Of a stretch of 64,000 bases of DNA, positions 11,399-21,748 are shown in pieces. This stretch comes from Anaeramoeba flamelloides (taxonomy: Eukaryota > Metamonada > Anaeramoebidae). The notes under the pieces are model-generated. The model had not been told where the DNA came from. It did not search any database and was given only the letters and a program-made list of their open reading frames with translations. Location: contig JANTQA010000032.1 in the NCBI GenBank assembly GCA_027625915.1, positions 248,001 to 312,000 of the forward strand. Direction: 5' to 3'. The position numbers and the translations under genes are program-made. The number at the start of each line of letters is the position of its first letter. Position 1 is the stretch's first letter.

Positions 11399-12913
11399 TT
11401 AGCACTCCAATGCATCATTTGTTTCATTTAAAAGAAGAAAACTCTCGTCATTTTGAAAAAAAATGTCAAATTTCTCGTTCATTTGTTTTTCAAAAGACAG
11501 ATCGTTATCTAAAAATTTCAAGTACTTTTCAGATAATAGAATATCTTCTTCATGATTATCGACAAATTCGATATCTGCTGCAAGTTCACCCCCGTTTAAG
11601 CCCTGTTCTGTTTCAATGATATAACTCTGATCAATATTATTATTATGTTTCATTAGTGTTTTATTTTCGTTTTTGTTTTCATCATAATTAAATCCAAAAA
11701 TGTCTTCAAAGCTTGGGTCTGAGTTTGAATCGTCATAAGCATAAATATCAAAATTTTCAGAATCTAAGATTTGATTGTTGTCCTCTAATTTAAAAAATTG
11801 ATTTTCTTCATGTTCATGCCCATGCATGTACTCATGCTCATGCTCGTGCTCGTGTCCAGGCTCATAACCAGGTTCAGTCTCATGTTCGTATTCATTTTCA
11901 TTTTGATTTTCATTTTGATTTTTATTTTGGTTGTTAGTCTGAAAGTAACCATTGGTTTCCTTTTCGAGAGGTGTTGTTTCGTTTTTTTCAAAGTCTTCAT
12001 TATTAATTTTTTTCTCCTTTGAATCCAAAAGTTTTCGATCTTTTCGGTTCAGGAAATTTTTTATTTTAAAATCTTTGTAATCATTGCTTTGAGTATTTTT
12101 CCCTTTTACAATGAGAATTGGGTTTTTTAATTTTAGTTTCTGTTTTACTTTTGGTGCCAATTCGGATTTTAATTTTAATTTTGGTTTTTTATGACATGCG
12201 TCATTTCGAGATCTATTTCTGAAATGTCCCAACTTACACTTTCGCTTGTGTTCATGGGTACGGTTAGGGCTTTTCATTTTGATTTTCTTTTGTTTCTTGT
12301 CATTTTTGGAAGAAGGGTTATTGGATTGAAATTCATCCACAAGGAGATTTTCATTTTCAAGATCACTGGTTTCAAGTTGGTATTTTCTTTTTCTTCTCTT
12401 TCTCCTTGCTTTATCTCTTTTGAATTTTCTTTTCTCCTTTACTTTATCGTCTCTTCCTTTTCCCTTTTGGCTTCCTTTTACTTTTACTTTTCCTTTTTCT
12501 TTTCGCTTCCTTTTTCGTTTTTCCTTTTTTAGATTTTCAATCTCTTTCAAATTTGTCAATTTAAAAGTTAGCCAATCCCTTGAATAATATGAACAGTTTT
12601 GCAAATTGAAATTTTTTTTAAAAAACGTGTTTACACCTCTTTCAATCGCTCTCCGTGACTTTGAAGTCAGAAACGCCAAGTCTAAAATGCAATCCTTTTG
12701 GATTTTTACCTTGTGTGGGCCATAGAGATACATTTTTTTTGTGTGCCTTTTGATCCATGTTTTTTCCAGCTGATCGGCAGACAGCCCCGAAAAACTTTCA
12801 GGCCGAAGCTTGAGAAGAGTTTGGAACCTTGAGTTGTACGATTTCAAAGTTTGAAACTCTTTTTGGATTTTATCAAGTTCTTTATGTGTTTGCAAAAATG
12901 AAGAAATTGACAT
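11399..12913 (-). CDS. Unrecognised highly charged protein, probably nuclear (504 aa)
   Basis: A single uninterrupted frame; the ATG at 12913 begins MSISSFLQTHKELDKIQ. I recognise no family. The first ~125 residues are the only part with normal complexity and include a helical-looking segment around LTSKSRRAIERGVNTFFKKN, which might be a small DNA- or protein-binding domain. Residues ~128-180 are very Lys/Arg-rich with KRKRKRKEKGK-like clusters that would act as nuclear localisation signals. After more basic sequence comes an Asn/Gln/Glu repeat (NQNKNQNENQNENEYEHE), then a Glu/His tract (GHEHEHEHEYMHGHEHEEN) that could bind metal, and an acidic C-terminal third. A basic half followed by an acidic half suits a chromatin or transcription factor, but that is inference. 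Less AT-rich composition than its surroundings supports it being real. Confidence 0.75.
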   Translation of the reverse strand: MSISSFLQTHKELDKIQKEFQTLKSYNSRFQTLLKLRPESFSGLSADQLEKTWIKRHTKKMYLYGPHKVKIQKDCILDLAFLTSKSRRAIERGVNTFFKKNFNLQNCSYYSRDWLTFKLTNLKEIENLKKEKRKRKRKEKGKVKVKGSQKGKGRDDKVKEKRKFKRDKARRKRRKRKYQLETSDLENENLLVDEFQSNNPSSKNDKKQKKIKMKSPNRTHEHKRKCKLGHFRNRSRNDACHKKPKLKLKSELAPKVKQKLKLKNPILIVKGKNTQSNDYKDFKIKNFLNRKDRKLLDSKEKKINNEDFEKNETTPLEKETNGYFQTNNQNKNQNENQNENEYEHETEPGYEPGHEHEHEHEYMHGHEHEENQFFKLEDNNQILDSENFDIYAYDDSNSDPSFEDIFGFNYDENKNENKTLMKHNNNIDQSYIIETEQGLNGGELAADIEFVDNHEEDILLSEKYLKFLDNDLSFEKQMNEKFDIFFQNDESFLLLNETNDALEC

Positions 12914-13841
12914 GTTTTTGGAAAATAAAAAAAGACAAAAGTAAAAAAAAAAAAGAAGAAAAAAAAAATGGTCAAAAACAGTTTCAGTTCAAAAAACTTG
13001 TTTTAAAACTTCGAATTTTATCCTTTTATGTTTGTTTTATTCTCAAACTTGCAATAATATGCTGAGAAAATATAATATATTTTTTTACTTTTTATATTTT
13101 TTTTTTATAATTTTAGAGTCAACTTTATAACGAATAAGAAACAACACTCTTGGTTGATTTTCTTTTGGTTTTGACTGAAATCTTGTTTTGCACATTGTTT
13201 ATTTTTGAGAATGGTTAAATAAATTCGATCAAATGAATTGAGTTAGGTTTTAATCCCTCTTGACTTTTTTTAAATAATTTCACTTGGTTGTTTTCAACAA
13301 TTTAGATCAACTCAGAAAAGTGAATGACAAAAATCCCCAAAAAATTTTTTATTATTTTTTGTTGAAATTTTATTGGGATATTGCAAATGAATCCTAATTT
13401 TTGTCAACTAAAGCCAGAGTACATACTAACATAATATTTTGATGGTTATTCATTTATTGTTCGAAAGGTAAATCTTTCTCATAAAATGAAAATGAAAAAG
13501 TTTTTTTGAGTAACAATCAAAATGAAATTTTTTTTGAAAACGAATGGAAATTTCAGAAACCAGAATAAAAAGACGGTTTTAGGTGTGAAAAAAAAATAAA
13601 ATTTAGTAGACTTTTATCAAACAATTGATAAATCGTTTGTAAAAGAATTATTTTTTCCACTTTTAACAAAAAATGGTAAAAAATAGGAAATGATCTAATG
13701 CTTAGTGTTGGAAAAATTCTTAATTTAAAATTGTAAGATGTGTCGAGTTTTGGAATCATCTCAATAATGTACTCCCAAAACAGAAAAGGTTAAAATCTGT
13801 TTTGGATTTCAAAATAAATGGTTTTATAATTTTTAACTTAA

Positions 13842-14340
13842 GGACTACGGTCCCACCCTTGGGGGGTTTGATTAATTGTGTTATTTCACTTTCGTTTCTC
13901 AAAAAAAATTTTCACACAGAAGAAAGATGACAAAAAAAAAAAAAAAAACATTTTTTGTTATCTTTACCTTTTCACGAAGAATATTTTTCTTTGTTATTCA
14001 ATGAAAAGGAAAATTGAAAATAACAAAAAAAATAATTGCAAAAAATGGCTTTTGGGGATTTTCAAGTGCATTTCAAATATCGGAACATTTCAAACTTGTA
14101 AAAGTAAATTTAAAAAAGATGTAGAACAGCTCTTGAAAATAGTGTGAGTTCCGAAAGTTGGAATGGAAATTCTAAAATATTAAAATCAAAATTTAGCATG
14201 ATCTAACAAGGTAAAAATTGTGAAAATTTCAGATTTTTTCGAAAAGAAATTCTTATTGGACAAATATTACTTGGATGACATAACTTAGCCAAGGGTGATT
14301 TTAGACATTATTTCACTATTTTCACCTAAAAACGTAGTCC
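13842..14340. mobile_element. TTAA-flanked inverted-repeat element (499 bp)
   Basis: The ends are GGACTACG and, inverted, CGTAGTCC, flanked on both sides by TTAA (13838-13841 and 14341-14344). A TTAA target duplication is typical of piggyBac-type elements, although the TIR is short and TA flanks (with AAGGACTACG as the end) would fit as well. There is no transposase. The left end holds a rare GC-rich patch (CGGTCCCACCCTTGGGGGG). Confidence 0.6.
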
Positions 14341-15082
14341 TTAATTTTCATTTTCCTTTTGACCAATAAAAAGATCTAAAATTACAACCACTTATTTGAA
14401 AACGCTATTAGTAAAAAAGAAAAATGTAAAATGAAGTGAAAATTTGTTCTTGAGTTATTCGTCTAATATCTGCAACTCAAATCAGTGTTTTTTTTAAAGT
14501 TATAATCATTGAATAATTAACTTTCCTGTGCTCCTTAGTCACATTTTATACCAAGTAAAACCCAAAATTATGCTATTTAAGGGGCTAATAACACATATAC
14601 ATTTTTTTTTTCCAAAGGATAATAGAATAATTCTTTATGAAGGATTCAACCCGATTCCATTAAACTTGATGTACAAACTCAAGAGAAAATAATTAAACAT
14701 TTTTAAAAATGAATTTATTTTTTATGAAATTATATTTTCAGTCAAAAGATCGAGATATCTTTTTTGCTTAAATTTTTGTATCAAAACAGAAAAATATAAA
14801 AAAAAATTTTTCAAAAAACATTTTTATTTTGATGAAATCTCTCTTTTAATAACTTCTTATGGTTTGAATCAACAAATTTCATTGAAACTTATATCTTATA
14901 TTTGAAAATATAAGAAAAATAAAAAAAATATTGAATACTTGATGATCTGAATTAATTGTTCTTTTTTTTTATTTACAAATAATTTATTAAATTTCTTGAA
15001 ATTTAAAAGATTATGTAATGTTCTTTTTCAATTGCCAATAGTAATAAGATTGAATTATTATTATTTAAATAAATTCTTGTAT

Positions 15083-15087
<5 letters not shown>

Positions 15088-15117
<30 letters not shown>
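15088..15117. repeat. (TA)n microsatellite
   Basis: About 15 uninterrupted TA units. Confidence 0.95.
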
Positions 15118-15121
<4 letters not shown>

Positions 15122-16296
15122 TTATTAGAATTAATTTTATCAGTTTGAAAGTATTTGAAATTTTGAGAAATAAAAGTAAAATATATTGAATTTTTAATAT
15201 TTGGGTTATTATCAATAGACAGGGATAATTAAGATTGTGTTATTGGTTATTGATCAATACTAATCAAAGTTAAAAAAGAATTCTTTTAGATTATAATTTG
15301 AATTTTCCGGGATTTAAACAAGTTTTTTTGGAGGGAATTTTGTATTTAATGATTGAATTTTTTTTACAGATATTTTTTTATTTAATTAATAGAAAAAACC
15401 TGATTTGAAACCTTTGTTGGATAAAGAAATTAGATTGTTTTCAAGTTTGAAATAATATTTTTATGTTTTGAAATAAAATATAGTTTTTAATAAAGAGTTA
15501 TTCATAAATTCTATGATTTTTTTGATTTAGATATATTTATTTATACCCTCTACAAAAGATTTGATTTCTTTCTTCTTTCAATGGAAATATTTTTTTTGTT
15601 TTTTTCATTTGGAAATATGATGAATTTTGAAGAAAATCAAAAAGGTAAAAATGGACAATAATAGGAATACAATAATTCATTCTCTAAAATGGTTATTTTA
15701 AAAGCAAATCTGATATTATAGCAATTATTTTTTATCTTTCTTTAGAAAAGTTCAATATGCTATTTTTTTTTTTTTTTATTTTTAAGTTTGTTATCAAATT
15801 ATCTTGAAGATTTTTTTTAAGGTTACTTGTCTTTAGTCTATTTTTTGACAAAGATTATTTTTTTTTTTTATTTATGATATCTTAAATTTCTGAGATATAT
15901 GTTTTTACACTCTAAAACAATGGCACTGAACATAAAAGAAATATTTTACCTCTGAGAAAAACCAATTACAAAAATTGCAATTGATATTTTCCTTGACAAT
16001 ATAAATTCTATTCTCCCCATGACAATACCAACACTCGGAAGAAGAAATTAATTTAAAAATTTTGGGAGATGCACAATAATTAAAAGATTCACAAGATTCA
16101 TACTTGGTTTAATTCTTTTTTTTTTTTTTTTTTATTTTTTTCAATTTATTCCCAACCCAATTAAAAATTTTTTCTAGTTGTTTTAATAAAAATATTATTT
16201 GACAGTATTATTTGCACTTCTTGAAGATTTTCAGAATGTATTAGGATTTTGTGGACAATATACAACAGATTCAAATTTATTCACTTAAATTAGATA

Positions 16297-16493
16297 CAGT
16301 CAGTTTCACTTTTAAGGCACAAACTTTCAATGAAATTTAAGGCACAAAAAAATCTCAAATTAAGGCACAAAATTTGGAATTTTTTTTTTTTACAATTTAA
16401 TTTTACTAGAATTTGAATTCTGTGCTTTAATTTGAGATTTTTATTGTGCCTTAATTTCCTTGAAAGTTTGTGCCTTAAAAGTGAAACTGACTG
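16297..16493. mobile_element. Palindromic foldback MITE family 2, copy A (197 bp, TA-flanked)
   Basis: Starts CAGTCAGTTTCACTTTTAAG and ends with its inverse, with TA on both sides (16295-16296 and 16494-16495). The two arms, carrying repeated AAGGCACAAA and TCAAATTAAGGCAC motifs, are inverted copies of each other around a short T-rich loop. TA duplication and CAGT ends are typical of Tc1/mariner-derived MITEs. Related copies lie at 45785-45987 and 53506-53699. Confidence 0.9.
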
Positions 16494-16499
16494 TAAAAA

Positions 16500-16594
16500 T
16501 AATACTTATTTGTAATTTCTATCTCTTAGCACTGGCTCAATTTTACAACTAAAAACCGTTTCAAAAATTCTTACTCACCTGAAATAATAAATTG

Positions 16595-16644
<50 letters not shown>

Positions 16645-16900
16645 TGTATCCAAATACAATAACCAATTCAATCTGTTTTTTAATTAACTTTTAAATCATT
16701 CGAAATATATAAAATCCTGATATTAAAAATTAAAAAAAAATAAAACCAAAAACTACAAAAAAAGTGAATCATAATTTTTAAAATAGGTATTATTGGTTTT
16801 TTGTTACTGAACTTTCACTGAAAAAAAGTTAACAGGAATATTTTTTATGAATAATTATTTTAATTTTAAAAGACATTACCTAATCAAAATTTTATAAAGG
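16500..16900 (-). repeat. Dispersed repeat family E, copy 2 (inverted relative to copy 1)
   Basis: The reverse complement matches 9490-9840 (see that entry). This copy is enlarged by an internal (AT)n expansion at 16597-16643 and abuts the foldback MITE ending at 16493. Confidence 0.65.
16597..16643. repeat. (AT)n microsatellite
   Basis: About 23 AT units inside repeat E copy 2. Confidence 0.95.
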
Positions 16901-17262
16901 TTTATTGGATAAATCAAAGAAGTTTTTTTTTTCACATGATCTTTACTAAAAAAAATTAAAAATTTGAAAAAAAAAAAAAAAAAAAAAAACATTAAAAAAA
17001 AAAAAAAACAAAAATTTTCAAAATTAAAAAAAAGGATTTCTGATCTAAAGATTTGAAAATATTTTTTTGATAAGAATATGAGACAAAATCATCAAGCCAC
17101 TTCCATTAACATTTTAAAGGGAGTCTAACTTTATGAAAAATAGCTTTGATTTTAGAAACTTTAACAAAAAAACAAATGAAAAATCGAAAAAAAGTTAAGT
17201 TCGGTAAAATAATTAGAAAATTTGGAAAATAAATTCTTATTCAAAAAATTCAGAACTTCTAA

Positions 17263-17387
<125 letters not shown>

Positions 17388-18925
17388 AACAATGTTACAG
17401 CCAATGAATCTCGACATTTTTTTCAAATAGCAAATATTTTTTATAAATGACCTTTGAAGATTTGATTAGATAGAATCCGATTAATAAAACATTATAAAAT
17501 AGTTGATACCTGACTAAAATAATCCTAATAAATCAATAGATTTTCTTAAAAATTGAATAAAAAAAAAAAATTTTTTGGGCACAAGTTAAAAAATGTCAGC
17601 AAGGCCCATTTTGACCCCCATTTGGTATTTGAATAATAAATAAGAAACATTTTTCACTTCCATTTTCATACTTTTCTTTTACAAATCAGACCCCCAAACG
17701 AAGTGTGTTGGTATTTGTGGTATCTATTTGAAAAAGGAAATGAAAATGAAGTCAAAAAATTTCACATTTATTAAACAAATATTAAGATTAAAGATCAGAT
17801 AGAATTCCAATAGAAATCAAAATGATTTCTCTAGAATCATTTTTACTTTATAAATAACCCCATTATAACACATTTTAACAAAGAGAATATCGAACTGATC
17901 ATAAAAAAGTAATTTCAAATAAATTAGGTGGAAAGAAAAATTGAAAAAAAAAAAAAAAAGAGTAAAAATATACAAAATTATGAAATAATGATTTCAATTT
18001 TGGAATTTCTCAAAATAATATTGTTAATTTCAATTGTTATTAAAGTATTATAAGATATATAATTTTTAAAAAATTATCTTAGAAAAAAAATTTATAATTA
18101 AAAATTGTATATTTAGCTAAAATAAAAAAATAACACTAAGAAAATTGTTCAACATTTGTAATTTTTTTTTTATTCTTGGGTTTTTATTATTTTTCGATAG
18201 AAATTTTGTCAATAAAAAAAAATTTTTTTTTATTTATTTTTTTTTGAAAAGTTTGTCTACAGATCAAAAACTTCTAATTTTTAATGATTTAAACACATTA
18301 TACTTTAGTGGAATTTTATGTGGACCTTTGTAACCCAGTATCACCTAAAAATACGTTAAGAAACGATTTATTAATTATACAAGATATTTTGACCAAAAAA
18401 ATCGAAAAATTGCATTTTATAATGATTAAAAATCAACATCAATCAATATATTCCATTCTAAATAATTTAAAAATAAAAAAAATATAAATTAAAATTGATG
18501 AAAAAAATTATTTTTTTTTTCATTGTAAAATTTGGAAATTTTTTAACAAGAATTGTTTTCAAATTTAAGTCATTTCCAATAGTTTAAAATAGATTAAAAA
18601 ACAATTACTTTTCAAATACTTTAATAAATTTGGGTATCACTAAAATACACAAAACAAACAATATTATTGAATAAGAGACCAGATATCAAAAATTATTTTC
18701 CAAGATCTATATTAATTTAGAAAGGAAAAATTCAAATTTCATAACTATATTATTCAAAGTTTTTCCAATAACAAAATTCAAAATAAAATACTTACTTACG
18801 AATATTATTTTATTACCTTTGAATTAGGGAAAATTATTAAATTTCAAAATTGGTCAAATTCTCTTTTTTTTCAAAAAAGTTAATTCCATTGAAATATATT
18901 GACTGTAGATATTTAAAAACATTTT

Positions 18926-18996
18926 ACGGGTAGGTTAAGGTATGTTAAGGTATGTTAGGGTAGGTTAGAGTATGCTAGAGTAAGCGAGTGTAGGTT
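18926..18996 (+). repeat. Telomere-like minisatellite, seven degenerate 10-bp units
   Basis: Units of about 10 bp with consensus AGGGTAGGTT: CGGGTAGGTT, AAGGTATGTT twice, AGGGTAGGTT, AGAGTATGCT, AGAGTAAGCG and AGTGTAGGTT. G-rich and C-poor on the + strand, unlike the surroundings. Confidence 0.8.
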
Positions 18997-21748
18997 TTTA
19001 GGTGTTTGAATGGTATACTAGAAAATTTTGGGAAGGATTTTGAAAAAAAAATTATTAACTGACTAATAAGAATTTTGAAACTTGTTTTAAGGGGAAAAAA
19101 ATTGTACACTTGACTTTGGTGGTTAAAATTGGATTTCGTACAAATTTATAAAAATATTTATTATTGATAATTTCAAAATTTTGGATTTTCTTCAATTTAG
19201 TAATAAAATACCCCCAATCGCAAAATAATCGTTTTGCTCCCCCCCCCCCACGACTATAAAAAAACATTAAAAACTTTGGCACCAATGATAATAATCAAGA
19301 AACTCTTCAAAAATATGAAAAATTTCAGTTTGACCCATTTTGAAATTTGACCAAATTTGAAATTTAATAATATACCCCTGAATTATATTGAAAATTTATT
19401 ATTTTATTTTATTTTTTTTTCAAATTTAGGGCTGATCATTTTATATGTGAAAAATGTTTTTTATATATTTAATGCCAATGTAATAAATGTAATTTTTTTA
19501 AAATTTTTTTTTATTTTTTTCAATTATTTTCTATTGTTTAAATGTAAGTTTTTATAAATAATTCATATTAACTTTAAATTTTGACCCAAATAATTGGATT
19601 TCATTTTTCTCTTGATTTAATATTTATTAAAATTTTATCAAAAACAAAATGAAAATTTCTCAATAATTTATTTATTTAATATCATAAAATTAATATCGTT
19701 TTTTGATTTATAGTATTCATAAATCAAAGAATTTAGTGCTGAATCACTATTATTTTTAAAAAATTTCATATTTAAAAGATAAAGTAAAAAAAAAAACAAA
19801 TTCTTGAAAAAATGTAAAAATGAATTATTATTATATTTTTCAAAAAAAAAAACAAAAAAAACATAACCACTTTATCTTTGAACTGTTTTGACTTTTTATT
19901 ATTATCCAAAACTGGATTAAAAATAAATAAGAAAATAAATATATTAGTACAACAATATCATTTTGATTCTTTTCTTTATAGCTTGGTGAAATTTAGTACA
20001 ATCCTGGGGGTGCTAAGGCATAAAATTAATATAAACTTATTTTTAAGGCTTTAATTTCTAAATTAATAAAATTACATATTTCTTTTGAAGTACAGTTTGT
20101 CAAATATTTAGACATCTTAATAAAATTAATTATGATGTTGATCCAGAAAATTTTAACTACACCATAAAAACCAAAAACTTATTCTACATAAAAACAACAA
20201 TAAAATATTTTTAATTTTTACTTTTTTTATTTTATTTTTACTCTATTTTATTTCTTGATTAACTTTCTCTTTTACTTGTATTTCTTTCGAAATTATCTTA
20301 TTATTTTATTAATTTTTTAAAGTAAAGGTATCACATGTGCAATAATATTACACATATTGTTTAACGAGAATAAATAATTCTAAATAAATTTTGATAGATT
20401 TTCAAACAAAAATATTCAAATTTTATTATATCCCAACCCTTAAATAATAAAATTAAAAAAAAAGAAATGGTTTTTTGACAATTAGATTTTTTCAAAATAA
20501 AAATTTTAATTCAAATAAACCAAAAAATTTCAGAATCACCCTTTTTAACACATACAAAAAAAAAAAAAAAAAAAAAAAATTATATAAACTAAAAAATTTT
20601 GGATCTCTCTGAATTTTTTTGAAAACAAAAAATCAATTATATTATCTTGGAAAATTAATCTGTATATTCTTATTTCACAATTCCCATCTACACAACCAGA
20701 AGATGTTAATGACTCTTTTCAACAATTAACTTTATTTCACAAGCTAACTTTTTGATTATTATTAAAAAGTGGAATATATGTAAAATAAAAAAAAATTCTC
20801 AGAATTTAAATTTTAAAACCCGGCCTAATATCCGAAGTCTCAGTACCGATTTGTGTTTTCCTTATCAAATACTTATTTCGGAAATTTTTTTGAAAAAAAT
20901 ATACTTTTTAAACAAGCAGTATAATTTATAATAAGTTACAGATTGGTTAACTTCGAAATAAAATTAAATAAACCCAACATTCTACATATGACAATTCTTT
21001 TTCCACCGCGAGTGCTATATTCCATAAAATGGAAATTTAAAGTGTAAATCTCAAATGAATTCAACAGAATAAAATAACAAGAAACTTATTTAAAGGTTAC
21101 CCATGACTCCAATAGATTTTTCAGTCTTGACAATTTTTTTTTTTGGATTTCCTCTTATTTTCTTGTACAAAGAACTGGAAATTGTTATTTCAATACTTAA
21201 TGTTTTCTGAATAATTTCTTGAACGAATCTAAAAATATTGACAAAAACAATTCAAAATAACACTTTTAGGATTAAACAAAGCTTATGTACTAGTATTTGA
21301 AGAAAAAAAAGTTCAAAATTTCCACTAAATTTTCCATTTCTTTTTTCATTCTTATATTTTCAGAGAATTAGGCTAGAATTTGGGATCTCTGTTTATTGTT
21401 TTCTAATAATATTTTGGTTTCCACTTGTATCAAATCAAAGTCCTAAATGACAGATTTTTAAGAATTGAAAAAGATTACCGAAGTGAACAATAGAATTCAC
21501 ATTTAAACTCCAAATCGTGTAATGGGATTGGGGATAAATTGTTAATTATATTAACCTGATTTTATCAGTCTTAGATTCAAAACTCATCTGTTTTGCCTTT
21601 AAATCTTGAACAATATCAAAATACAAATTCCGTTAAATGAAATTCAGAACAAAAATGATTTCTCTTTTTAGTGATTTCAAATTTTGAGAAAAAACAAATA
21701 TTTTATTTTTAACCATTTTTGTAATTTAAGAGATTTCTTTCTTCTCTT

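Noticed and set aside
19055-19285. 76-codon minus-strand frame with a Gly4 stretch
   Set aside because: The Gly stretch is the C11 run; the rest is AT-biased and matches no family.
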